DNA from: Mycoavidus cysteinexigens_B
GTDB taxonomy: Bacteria; Pseudomonadota; Gammaproteobacteria; Burkholderiales; Burkholderiaceae
Reading direction: 5' to 3'
NCBI GenBank assembly: GCA_031963465.1
Contig: JASSUG010000007.1
Coordinates: 62,001-126,000 of the forward strand
Length of the DNA stretch: 64,000 nucleotides
A program made the translations under genes and the position numbers. This document shows, piece by piece, positions 52,056 to 61,198 of this stretch (position 1 is its first letter; each line of letters begins with the position of its first letter). The notes below the pieces were generated by a model that saw only the letters and a list, made by a program, of their open reading frames with translations, was not told the origin of the DNA and ran no database searches.

Positions 52056-54488
52056 TTAATGCTTAACCACCCCCTGCACTACTGCCGTAGGCAACGGCAC
52101 TTCCTTTAGAGGTTCAGTTTTGGGTTCCTCTTCCGGCCGTGCCGTTGGCACACGTTCAAGCGCCAGTTCAAGCACTTGATCAAACCAGCGTACTGGCACA
52201 ATTTCAATGTGGCTTTTTACATTGTCTGGAATTTCAGCCAAATCTTTGACATTGTCTTCTGGAATCAGCACCAGTTTAATGCCGCCACGGTGAGCTGCGA
52301 GTAGTTTTTCTTTGAGCCCGCCAATCGGTAAAACTTCACCGCGCAGCGTAATCTCACCTGTCATTGCCACGTTTGCACGCACCGCAATGCCCGTGAGCAC
52401 TGAGACCAGTGCGGTTGCCATAGCAACCCCCGCCGATGGCCCATCCTTAGGTGTCGCGCCCTCAGGCACGTGAATATGAATATCCTTTTTTTCAAAAAAT
52501 TCATCCGCTATGCCCAGGCGTTGTGCCCGCGAGCGCACCACTGAACGAGCGGCCTCAACCGACTCTTTCATCACATCGCCGAGTGAACCGGTACGCAACA
52601 CCAGGCCTTTACCAGGCATCACCGCAGCCTCAATGGTCAGCAGATCACCACCGACCTCGGTCCAGGCTAAGCCGGTTACTTGGCCAATTTGGTTTTCTTT
52701 CGCCGCTAGGCCAAAATCATATTTGCGCACGCCCAAGAAAGTACTGAGGTTACTGCTATCGACCACGATCGTGCCTGCGGTTTTTTCCAGCTCTTTTTGT
52801 AGCAGCAAGATCTTGACTACCTTACGGCAAATTTTTGAGATCTCGCGCTCGAGCGAACGCACACCCGCCTCTCGCGTGTAATAACGGATAATGTCGCGCA
52901 CGCCTTCTTCAGCCAGCTCAAACTCGCCGTTCTGTAGACCATTATTGCGGGTTTGCTTAGGTACCAGATAGCGTCGTGCAATGTTGATTTTCTCGTCTTC
53001 CGTATAACCGGATAGGCGAATGACTTCCATCCGGTCGAGCAACGGCGGCGGAATGTTCAGCGAGTTAGAGGTGGCCACAAACATCACATCCGACAGATCA
53101 AAATCAACTTCAACGTAATGATCGGCAAAGGTGTGATTCTGCTCAGGGTCTAGCACCTCGAGCAACGCCGATGAAGGATCGCCGCGAAAATCCGTCCCCA
53201 TCTTGTCAACTTCATCTAGCAAGAATAAGGGGTTACGCACGCCTACCTTGGCTAAGCTTTGTAAAATTTTGCCCGGCATCGAGCCAATATACGTGCGCCG
53301 GTGACCGCGAATTTCTGCTTCATCACGCACACCACCCAAAGCCATACGGACAAATTTGCGATTGGTCGCGCGCGCAATCGATTGGCCGAGCGAAGTCTTA
53401 CCGACTCCTGGCGGTCCCACCAAGCATAGAATCGGCGCTTTCACTTTATCGACGCGCTGTTGCACTGCAAGATACTCAAGAATCCGCTCTTTGACTTTCT
53501 CAAGTCCGTAGTGGTCTTCATCAAGCACTTTTTCAGCATGAGGCAAATTATTATCGACTTTACTTTTTTTACGCCACGGTAAGTTAATCAGCGTATCGAT
53601 ATAGTTACGCACAACCGTGGCTTCCGCCGACATCGGCGACATCAACTTCAGTTTTTTAAGTTCACCCAGCGCTTTCTTTTTAGCTTCTTTGGGCATGCGC
53701 GCAGCGGTAATGCGCTTATCAATTTCTTCAAGATCGGCGCCCTCTTCGCCCTCGCCTAATTCCTTTTGAATCGCTTTGACCTGTTCATTCAGATAGTATT
53801 CGCGCTGGCTTTTTTCCATCTGGCGCTTGACGCGCCCACGAATGCGCTTTTCTACCTGCAAGATGTCGATTTCTGCTTCCAACTGCGCCAGTAAATGCTC
53901 AAGCCGCTCAAACACTGAAAACATTTCAAGGGTGCGTTGTTTTTGCTCGAGCTTAAGCGGTAGATGGGCGGCAATCGTATCCACTAGGCGGCCGGCTTCC
54001 TCAATGTCAGCCAGCGACGTGAGGATTTCAGGCGGCACCTTTTTGTTCAGTTTCACATACTGCTCAAACTGCGAGATCAATGCGCGCCGCAAAGCCTCGG
54101 TCTGCGTGCTCTCGGCCTGATCCGGTTCAAGCGGTTGCAGCGTGCAAAAAAACTGCGCATCGTGCTCTTCAATGGACAGCACCTTCGCACGTTGCAGCCC
54201 TTCGACCAGCACTTTGACGGTGCCATCGGGCAGCTTAAGCATTTGCAGAATATGCGCGACACAACCAATCTCATACATATCATGCGCTGTCGGCTCATCT
54301 TTACCGGCGGTTTTTTGCGCCACCAGCATGATTTGCTTGCCGCGTTCCATCGCAGCATCTAGCGCTTTAATTGATTTGGGACGCCCAACAAATAACGGAA
54401 TCACCATATGCGGAAACACGACCACATCTCGCAATGGTAGCAACGGTAACAGGATGGGCTCCGATGAAAGGAGTTGGATTCCTGGCAT
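52056..54488 (-). CDS. lon: ATP-dependent protease La
   Basis: 810 residues. N-terminal LON substrate domain (LLPLRDVVVFPHMVIPLFVG), AAA+ module with GPPGVGKTSLG and FLLDEVDKMG, and C-terminal protease with KDGPSAGVAMATAL holding the catalytic Ser and a Lys downstream (GEVLPIGGLKEKLLAAHRGG). It degrades misfolded and regulatory proteins. It follows clpX after 61 bases, part of the tig-clpP-clpX-lon operon. Confidence 0.97.
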   Translation of the reverse strand: MPGIQLLSSEPILLPLLPLRDVVVFPHMVIPLFVGRPKSIKALDAAMERGKQIMLVAQKTAGKDEPTAHDMYEIGCVAHILQMLKLPDGTVKVLVEGLQRAKVLSIEEHDAQFFCTLQPLEPDQAESTQTEALRRALISQFEQYVKLNKKVPPEILTSLADIEEAGRLVDTIAAHLPLKLEQKQRTLEMFSVFERLEHLLAQLEAEIDILQVEKRIRGRVKRQMEKSQREYYLNEQVKAIQKELGEGEEGADLEEIDKRITAARMPKEAKKKALGELKKLKLMSPMSAEATVVRNYIDTLINLPWRKKSKVDNNLPHAEKVLDEDHYGLEKVKERILEYLAVQQRVDKVKAPILCLVGPPGVGKTSLGQSIARATNRKFVRMALGGVRDEAEIRGHRRTYIGSMPGKILQSLAKVGVRNPLFLLDEVDKMGTDFRGDPSSALLEVLDPEQNHTFADHYVEVDFDLSDVMFVATSNSLNIPPPLLDRMEVIRLSGYTEDEKINIARRYLVPKQTRNNGLQNGEFELAEEGVRDIIRYYTREAGVRSLEREISKICRKVVKILLLQKELEKTAGTIVVDSSNLSTFLGVRKYDFGLAAKENQIGQVTGLAWTEVGGDLLTIEAAVMPGKGLVLRTGSLGDVMKESVEAARSVVRSRAQRLGIADEFFEKKDIHIHVPEGATPKDGPSAGVAMATALVSVLTGIAVRANVAMTGEITLRGEVLPIGGLKEKLLAAHRGGIKLVLIPEDNVKDLAEIPDNVKSHIEIVPVRWFDQVLELALERVPTARPEEEPKTEPLKEVPLPTAVVQGVVKH

Positions 54489-54549
54489 TTTATTTTCCTA
54501 TAGATGAAATCAATTGAGCCATTTTTACAAATAGAGCTTGATGACTGTC

Positions 54550-55830
54550 TTAGCCGGCGCTTTGGTTGGCAACCAAGGATTGCGGCTCCTCATAAATCAA
54601 CAGCGGCTTACCCTCGCCTGCAATCATATTTTCATCAATAATGACTTTGCTCACACCTTTGGTCATCGGTAATTCATACATTGTATCGAGTAACACCTGT
54701 TCTAAAATTGAACGCAGTCCTCGCGCGCCCGTTTTGCGGCGAATCGCTTTACGCGCAATCGCTTGTAACGCAGCCGGCCGGATCTCGAGGACAACATTCT
54801 CCATCGCAAAAAGTTTATGATATTGCTTAATCACCGCGTTTTTCGGCTCGACGAGAATTTTGACGAGCGCTGCTTCATCAAGTTTGCTCAGGGTCGCCAC
54901 CACCGGTAAACGGCCAATCAACTCTGGAATCAAGCCAAATTTAATCAAATCTTCCGGTTCAACTTCAAGCAGTACTTCGCCAGCATCACGTTCTTGGCTG
55001 CTTTTAAGGGTAGCACCAAAGCCAATCCCAGTTTTTTCGGTACGGTCGATAATCACTTTTTCAAGCCCATCGAACGCACCACCGCAGATAAATAAAATAT
55101 TGGTCGTATCAACCTGAATAAAATCCTGATTGGGATGCTTACGTCCGCCTTGTGGCGGCACCGACGCCATGGTTCCTTCAATCAGTTTTAGCAAAGCCTG
55201 CTGCACACCCTCGCCAGAGACATCGCGGGTGATCGATGGATTGGCCGATTTACGGCTAATTTTGTCAATCTCATCAATATAGACAATACCTTTTTGGGCT
55301 TTTTCGACTTCGTAATTACAGTTTTGCAATAATTTCTGGATGATATTTTCCACATCCTCGCCAACGTAACCCGCCTCTGTCAGCGTCGTTGCATCAGCCA
55401 TTACAAACGGCACATCCAATAAGCGCGCCAGCGTTTGGGCCAACAAAGTTTTGCCTGAGCCAGTCGGACCGACCAATAAAATATTGCTCTTGGCAAGCTC
55501 AACTTCGTCTTTTTTATCAATATGTTTCAGTCTTTTATAGTGATTGTAGACGGCCACCGCGAGAATTTTTTTCGCGCGCACTTGTCCAATCACATATTGA
55601 TCCAGTTTTTCACTGATTTCTTTCGGGCTTGGCAAGTCCGATTTAGACGAGCCAGCTTGGCTAATCGCCTCAGCCAACTCATCACGAATGATATCGTTGC
55701 ATAAATCAATGCATTCATCACAAATAAAGACTGATGGGCCAGCAATCAGTTTTTTAACTTCAGGCTGGCTTTTGCCGCAAAATGAGCAGCAAAGAACTTT
55801 ATCGTTGCTAGAAATTTTTTTGTCCGCCAT
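54550..55830 (-). CDS. clpX: ClpXP unfoldase subunit ClpX
   Basis: 426 residues. The N-terminal zinc-binding domain (CSFCGKSQPEVKKLIAGPSV, then CDECIDLC) is followed by AAA+ motifs LLVGPTGSGKTLLAQTLARL and VYIDEIDKISRK and the sensor segment GIIPELIGRLPV-like text (here GLIPELIGRLPVVATL). It unfolds substrates for ClpP. It begins ~108 bases after clpP. Confidence 0.97.
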   Translation of the reverse strand: MADKKISSNDKVLCCSFCGKSQPEVKKLIAGPSVFICDECIDLCNDIIRDELAEAISQAGSSKSDLPSPKEISEKLDQYVIGQVRAKKILAVAVYNHYKRLKHIDKKDEVELAKSNILLVGPTGSGKTLLAQTLARLLDVPFVMADATTLTEAGYVGEDVENIIQKLLQNCNYEVEKAQKGIVYIDEIDKISRKSANPSITRDVSGEGVQQALLKLIEGTMASVPPQGGRKHPNQDFIQVDTTNILFICGGAFDGLEKVIIDRTEKTGIGFGATLKSSQERDAGEVLLEVEPEDLIKFGLIPELIGRLPVVATLSKLDEAALVKILVEPKNAVIKQYHKLFAMENVVLEIRPAALQAIARKAIRRKTGARGLRSILEQVLLDTMYELPMTKGVSKVIIDENMIAGEGKPLLIYEEPQSLVANQSAG

Positions 55831-55938
55831 CGACGAATCCCTCCGGACAGTAAGAAAAAATGCTTAGGCTATGTTTGCCAGAACATTCTAATTATCCACG
55901 TTATCTACCTATTTAATACATGAATAGGTAGATAGGGG

Positions 55939-56592
55939 CTAAATACGTTTATACAAGACCTGATCGACTAAACCATATGTTCTAGCATCGTCGGCTGACA
56001 TGAAATTGTCACGATCCGTATCACGCGAAATACGTTCGACCGGCTGCCCAGTATGAGTGCTCAGCAATTGGTTCAGCCGCTCTTTCAGATAGAGAATTTC
56101 ACGCGCCTGAATTTCAATATCGGAGGCTTGACCGCGGGCGCCGCCTAGTGGTTGATGAATCATAATCCGGGCATTGGGTAACGCAAAACGCTTATCCTTA
56201 GCTCCTGCCGCCAACAAAAAGGCGCCCATGCTAGCCGCCAACCCCATGCATAAGGTTGAAACTTCCGGCTTGATAAATTGCAATGTATCGTAGATCGCCA
56301 TACCCGCTGAGACCGAGCCGCCAGGACTATTAATATACAGGCTAATATCTTTGTCTGGATTCTCGCTTTCAAGAAAGAGTAACTGCGCCACGACAAGATT
56401 GGCGGTCTGATCATTAACCTCGCCAATCAGAAAAACCACGCGCTCTTTCAGTAAACGCGAGAAAATATCATAAGCACGCTCACCACGGCCACTGGTTTCA
56501 ACGACCATCGGCACCAGGCCCAGTGCTTGCGTATTAAGCCCATCAGAAGGGGAGGTGAACCGCTGCGCAGCTAAATCAACGTAAGACATCAT
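55939..56592 (-). CDS. clpP: ATP-dependent Clp protease proteolytic subunit
   Basis: 217 residues. Catalytic Ser in GLAASMGAFLLAAGA, His in ARIMIHQPLGGARGQ, and Asp in the SRDTDRDNFMSADDA region. An MMSYVDLAAQRF N-terminus with two adjacent ATGs. It forms the tetradecameric protease chamber with ClpX. Confidence 0.97.
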   Translation of the reverse strand: MMSYVDLAAQRFTSPSDGLNTQALGLVPMVVETSGRGERAYDIFSRLLKERVVFLIGEVNDQTANLVVAQLLFLESENPDKDISLYINSPGGSVSAGMAIYDTLQFIKPEVSTLCMGLAASMGAFLLAAGAKDKRFALPNARIMIHQPLGGARGQASDIEIQAREILYLKERLNQLLSTHTGQPVERISRDTDRDNFMSADDARTYGLVDQVLYKRI

Positions 56593-56696
56593 ACGCTTAT
56601 CCTTATTAAATTTTTAAAAGCCACAGCGGATCAGCTAATGTATAGCCCGATCCGCATGCCGCGGTTTTCAACACCATGAACTTATCTGAATTTATG

Positions 56697-58088
56697 TTAC
56701 TGCGCCGTTGCTGCTTGCGCTAATTCTTCAAAGCTCACCTCCTTATCGGTTATCTTGGCCTGACCGAGCACAAAGTCAACGATATTGCCTTCAGCCAGAT
56801 CATTTTCTATGTCAGCCAAATGCTTACGATCTGCATAATACCAGCGCACGGCTGCTTGCGGGTCAGCATAACTTTGCGCACGTTCTTCAACCTCAGCGCG
56901 AACCTGCTCAGGTTTTACCTGCAAATTGTGTGCGCGCACCAATTCATTGATCAATAAGCTCAATTTTACGCGGCGTTCAGCTTGTTCTTTAAAGAGTTCA
57001 GCAGGCAGCAAAGGCCGTTGTGCCTTTTTCAGGCCCCGTCGTTCGAGATCTGCGTGCATCCTCTCAAGCAGAGATTGTTGCGCTTCTGCGACCAGTACGC
57101 TTGGCACGTCAAGCTCTGTGGAGGCAATCAGTGCCTCCATCACTTGCTCAACTAGGAGTGATTGCGTGCGCTTTTTGGCTTCGCGCTCGAGACTCGCCTG
57201 AATCGCTGCGCGTAGCTTTGCCACGTCGCCGTCTTCGATGCCCATTGATTTCGCAAACTCTGCATCGATTTCAGGGGCATGCGGCCATTCGACTTTTTTG
57301 AGGGTCAGTGCAATCTGAGCTGTTTTGCCCGCCATTTCACTGTCTTGATAGTCGCTCGGGAAGCTCACCTCAAATTCTCGGCTATGACCTACTTCAAGGC
57401 CAAGCACTGCATTTTCAAACTGCTCTAGAATCATCCGTTGATGATTTTTGGGACTCTCTTGATCTAGTTTTTTTTCACTCAAAACCAGTTCAGCATTTTC
57501 TGCAACACTGCCATTAAATGGCTTGCCATCTATCGTGCCAGTCCAATCCACTTGCACTCGATCCCCAGCTTGCGCCGCCAACCCACCATTGCCATCGCCA
57601 TGGGCGCCAGCCTCACCACGCACATGATAATGGACGCGCTGCTTGCGCAGCATGTCAAGGGTGGCATCAACTTGCTCGGCGCCAATCAGGGTCGTCGAAC
57701 GAGTAATTTCTGCAGCGGACAAATCACCAATGGTCACCTCGGGAAATACCTCGAAGGTAGCGTCCACTACATAGGTATCCGCATCCGCCAAATCACTCTT
57801 GATGTCTAAGCTTGGCAAGCCAGCGATTCTGAAATTTTGGGCTTGGCTAATGGTCAATAATTCTTGGCCTGCTTTGTCGTATAGCACTTCAGTCCGAAGC
57901 CGTTCCTGATGCTGTTGCGCAACCATTTTGAGCGGTGCTTTACCAGGCCTAAAACCAGGATGTTTGAAATTTTTTGCGATCTTACGGATACGCACATCGA
58001 CCTCTTGATGGATACCGTCCTTCTGTATAGGAAGGCGAACACTTCGTTCAAGTTTACCAAGGTTTTCTATATTAATGTTTTGGGTCAT
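56697..58088 (-). CDS. tig: Trigger factor, ribosome-associated chaperone
   Basis: About 463 residues from the ATG at 58,088 (MTQNINIENLGKLERSV); a start at 58,115 would add 9 residues. The ribosome-binding signature FKHPGFRPGKAPLKMV is present, followed by the PPIase domain (AGDRVQVDWTGTIDGKPFNG) and the helical C-terminal domain. It binds nascent chains at the ribosome exit and heads the clpP-clpX-lon operon. Confidence 0.94.
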   Translation of the reverse strand: MTQNINIENLGKLERSVRLPIQKDGIHQEVDVRIRKIAKNFKHPGFRPGKAPLKMVAQQHQERLRTEVLYDKAGQELLTISQAQNFRIAGLPSLDIKSDLADADTYVVDATFEVFPEVTIGDLSAAEITRSTTLIGAEQVDATLDMLRKQRVHYHVRGEAGAHGDGNGGLAAQAGDRVQVDWTGTIDGKPFNGSVAENAELVLSEKKLDQESPKNHQRMILEQFENAVLGLEVGHSREFEVSFPSDYQDSEMAGKTAQIALTLKKVEWPHAPEIDAEFAKSMGIEDGDVAKLRAAIQASLEREAKKRTQSLLVEQVMEALIASTELDVPSVLVAEAQQSLLERMHADLERRGLKKAQRPLLPAELFKEQAERRVKLSLLINELVRAHNLQVKPEQVRAEVEERAQSYADPQAAVRWYYADRKHLADIENDLAEGNIVDFVLGQAKITDKEVSFEELAQAATAQ

Positions 58089-58115
58089 AAAATCAAATTG
58101 TCCTAATAAAAACAC

Positions 58116-58800
58116 TCAGCCAAGTGCGTGAGTATGAGTATGCTCAAGGTTCTGCTAATAATGCCTCTTCCAGTACTCTCCTGACGCGGCCATACACATC
58201 TGAGTCTGCGCCCCAAGAGGTTGGAAGTTTTATACTAAAAATAATGGGATAAGTAGCCTAATATGCAAAGTGTGACTGAATGCCGTCATTCTATCAAATA
58301 TTCCCCTCGACCTAAAATACTTCATACATCTCAAAGAGACCTGCACCCTGGAATCTCACCGAGGCAATGGTTTTATCAAGCACCTTCGCATTTGCGATCC
58401 ATTTATCCCGCTCGCGTTGCTCAAATTTTCGCTCATCGCCGCATGATCCGCTTGTGGCAACGGCAGTAGCAATCAGCATACCGCCAACGCCACAGCAGTG
58501 GCACGCACTGACTTGGATTCAGCCTTCGCCGTATTAGGTCAAGCGGGCGAACGCATTGCCCGAGCAATCGCTAAGGGAGATGCACGCCCCGCAATTGTTA
58601 AGGGAGACGCATGCCCCAAGATTAAGATGAGATGCCTGCCCCAAGATGAAAATTAATGGAGTGGAGCACGATATGGCCATGCGACATAAGAAGCATTTCC
58701 CCTCTGAGCAAACCCTCTCACAACTTAAACAATTTAGGCTAAGATAACGCCTGTTTATAGATTAGCTACAATTTTCCCGGTTGGAAGAGGTACATGCACA
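58116..58800. other. Intergenic region between tig and trxA
   Basis: About 685 bases between divergent genes. A plus-strand frame at 58,505-58,656 (ARTDLDSAFAVLGQAGERIA, ending LPQDEN) has coding-like composition but no start, and the longest ATG frame (58,263-58,469) is Arg/His/Pro rich without homology. Repeated AAGGGAGA(T/C)GCA text occurs near 58,575-58,610. No gene is supported; promoters for both operons should lie here. Confidence 0.4.
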
Positions 58801-59127
58801 ATGAATTCACTCATCAAGATTATTAAAGACGCGTCCTTTGAAGAAGAAGTACTCAAGGCCGATCGGCCCGTATTATTGGATTTTTGGGCCGATTGGTGCG
58901 GCCCCTGCAAACAAATTGCACCTATCCTAGATGAACTTGCGCAAACTTACAGCGATCGCTTGTATATTGCCAAAATCAATGTTGATGAAAACCAGGCAAC
59001 CCCGGCTAAATTCGGCGTGCGTGGCATCCCAACCTTGATTCTCTTTAAAAATGGCGCGGTTGCTGCGCAAAAGGTCGGCGCTTTATCGAAACACCAACTC
59101 ACCTCGTTTCTCGATAGCCACCTTTAA
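58801..59127 (+). CDS. trxA: Thioredoxin
   Basis: 108 residues with the active site DFWADWCGPCKQIAPILDEL and the cis-Pro loop FGVRGIPTLILFKNG. It is a cytoplasmic thiol-disulfide reductant. It lies 170 bases before rho, the classic trxA-rho order. Confidence 0.97.
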   Translation: MNSLIKIIKDASFEEEVLKADRPVLLDFWADWCGPCKQIAPILDELAQTYSDRLYIAKINVDENQATPAKFGVRGIPTLILFKNGAVAAQKVGALSKHQLTSFLDSHL

Positions 59128-59298
59128 CCCTAGCACCCAGTCGAAACTGTGCCGGCTACAAAAGTTTCTGAAAAAACTCGATTAGCCGTGCACGCTGTGC
59201 TAGAATACAAAAAAATTTATATCACTTAATTTCCTGAGCGTTCGCTCTCCCATTCCTTTAGTCCTTAGCGACAACCTTTTTCCCTAGCGGGATTCCGT

Positions 59299-60561
59299 AT
59301 GCACTTATCTGAGCTCAAATCTTTACACGTATCCGCCCTCATTGAAATGGCCAATGGCCTAGAAATCGAAAACGCAAACCGCCTGCGCAAACAGGAGCTA
59401 ATGTTTGCGATCTTAAAAAAACGCGCCAAGACAGGCGAAACCATCTTTGGTGATGGCACGCTAGAGGTCTTGCCTGACGGTTTCGGTTTTTTACGCTCGC
59501 CAGAAACGTCCTATCTAGCGAGCCCGGATGATATTTATATCAGCCCATCGCAAATTCGGCGCTTTAATCTACACACGGGCGATACGATTGAAGGCGAAGT
59601 CCGCACCCCCAAAGACGGTGAGCGCTACTTCGCCCTGGTGAAAGTAGATAAGGTCAATTGCGAGCCCCCTGAGGCCTCAAAGCATAAAATTATGTTTGAG
59701 AACCTGACCCCGCTACACCCGAATAAACCGCTCATACTCGAGCGCGAAATGCGTGGCGAAGAAAACATTACGGGCCGGATCATTGATATGATCGCGCCGA
59801 TTGGTAAAGGCCAACGCGGTTTACTCGTGGCCTCGCCCAAATCAGGCAAAACGGTAATTCAACAACATATCGCACATGCGATTAAAGCCAATCATCCCGA
59901 TATCAAGCTATTCGTCTTACTGATTGACGAACGCCCCGAGGAAGTCACCGAAATGCAGCGCTCAGTCGCCGGCGAAGTGATTGCCTCAACCTTCGACGAG
60001 CCCGCTTCACGCCATGTGCAAGTTGCTGAAATGGTGCTTGAAAAAGCAAAACGTTTAGTCGAAATGAAGCAAGACGTGGTGATTTTGCTTGATTCAATTA
60101 CCCGCCTAGCGCGCGCCTATAACACCGTGGTGCCAACCTCAGGCAAGGTTTTAACCGGTGGCGTCGATGCGAATGCACTACAGCGTCCAAAACGCATCTT
60201 TGGGGCTGCCCGTAATGTCGAAGAAGGTGGCTCACTCACCATCATCGGTACGGCCTTGATCGAAACCGGCAGCCGCATGGATGATGTGATTTACGAAGAA
60301 TTTAAGGGTACCGGCAATATGGAAGTACACCTTGAGCGGCGCATGGCTGAAAAACGCATCTACCCCGCGATCAATCTCAATAAATCAGGCACCCGCCGCG
60401 AAGAATTACTGATTAAACCGGAAATCCTGCAAAAGATCTGGGTCCTGCGCAAATTCATTCATGACATGGATGAAGTCGAAGCGTTAGAATTTTTAATGGA
60501 TAAGTTCAAACAAACTAAGAATAACGCTGAATTTTTCGATATGATGCGCCGCGGCGGATAG
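59299..60561 (+). CDS. rho: Transcription termination factor Rho
   Basis: 420 residues. An N-terminal helical and RNA-binding domain (MHLSELKSLHVSALIEMANG, then GTLEVLPDGFGFLRSPETSY), Walker A VASPKSGKTVIQQHIAHAIK, and LLIDERPEEVTEMQRSVAGE for the ATPase. Length and order are typical. No insertion. Confidence 0.98.
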   Translation: MHLSELKSLHVSALIEMANGLEIENANRLRKQELMFAILKKRAKTGETIFGDGTLEVLPDGFGFLRSPETSYLASPDDIYISPSQIRRFNLHTGDTIEGEVRTPKDGERYFALVKVDKVNCEPPEASKHKIMFENLTPLHPNKPLILEREMRGEENITGRIIDMIAPIGKGQRGLLVASPKSGKTVIQQHIAHAIKANHPDIKLFVLLIDERPEEVTEMQRSVAGEVIASTFDEPASRHVQVAEMVLEKAKRLVEMKQDVVILLDSITRLARAYNTVVPTSGKVLTGGVDANALQRPKRIFGAARNVEEGGSLTIIGTALIETGSRMDDVIYEEFKGTGNMEVHLERRMAEKRIYPAINLNKSGTRREELLIKPEILQKIWVLRKFIHDMDEVEALEFLMDKFKQTKNNAEFFDMMRRGG

Positions 60562-60695
60562 TTTTAATCAGCCTATATCCGGCACAGCACACATGGTTTC
60601 TTAAAAGCAAGTTTTTAATCTAATCTATTAGCCAGCAATTTTCTGGCATAATAATGCGTTTTCTGCTTTGAAAATAGCTTTAGCGCAGCAAAGAA

Positions 60696-60723
60696 GTCCG
60701 CGTCGACTCAATGAGACGCGGAC
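60696..60723 (+). promoter_or_regulatory. 9-bp stem-loop between rho and rpmE2
   Basis: GTCCGCGTC and GACGCGGAC pair with a 10-base loop. No T-run follows, so it is a weak terminator at best. It sits 33 bases before rpmE2 and could be a 5' UTR element or a processing site. Confidence 0.4.
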
Positions 60724-60755
60724 AAAAGTGACTGCATCCACGCAAGGAATGAAAT

Positions 60756-61043
60756 ATGAAAGAAAATATACATCCACAATACCGCGAAGTCGTTTTTATG
60801 GATATGTCGTCTAGCGACAAAATTGTGACGCGCTCGACAGTCAATACACGCGAAACAATCCAACACGAAGGCAAAGAATATCCACTTGCAAAAATGGAAA
60901 TTTCATCAGCCTCCCACCCTTTCTATACCGGCCAAAACAAAATTGTTGATACCGAAGGAACGGTTGAGAAGTTCAAGCGCAAATACGCGAATTACACTAA
61001 AGCGACGCAAAGCCCAGAGACTCAAAACTCAGAGCCAGCGTAA
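60756..61043 (+). CDS. rpmE2: 50S ribosomal protein L31 type B
   Basis: 95 residues. MKENIHPQYREVVFMDMSSS, then SHPFYTGQNKIVDTEGTVEK fits type B L31, which lacks the CxxC zinc ribbon of type A; no Cys is present. Type B forms are often used in zinc limitation, though in betaproteobacteria they are commonly the only L31. The start is preceded by CAAGGAATG. Confidence 0.94.
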   Translation: MKENIHPQYREVVFMDMSSSDKIVTRSTVNTRETIQHEGKEYPLAKMEISSASHPFYTGQNKIVDTEGTVEKFKRKYANYTKATQSPETQNSEPA

Positions 61044-61114
61044 GGTTCAAGTCAGCATTGGCGTCGGTGTAGCAAACGAGCGTAAGATGCCATCGCTTCG
61101 CACCGAGGCAACCC

Positions 61115-61140
61115 GGGCAGCCTATTAGCTGCCCTTTTTT
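61115..61140 (+). terminator. Intrinsic terminator after rpmE2
   Basis: GGGCAGC (61,115-61,121) pairs with GCTGCCC (61,128-61,134), followed by T6. It is a strong, conventional terminator ~70 bases after the L31 stop. Confidence 0.92.
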
Positions 61141-61198
61141 ATGTATTGTGTGCTTGAGTCACGCCAAGCTCATCAGCAAGTTACACTAACCGCCACGC

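Noticed and set aside
58263..58469. 68-codon frame upstream of trxA
   Set aside because: Arg/His/Pro-rich translation without homology or a ribosome site.
60696..60723. Intrinsic terminator for rho
   Set aside because: The stem is good but no T-run follows on the plus strand; listed only as a stem-loop.
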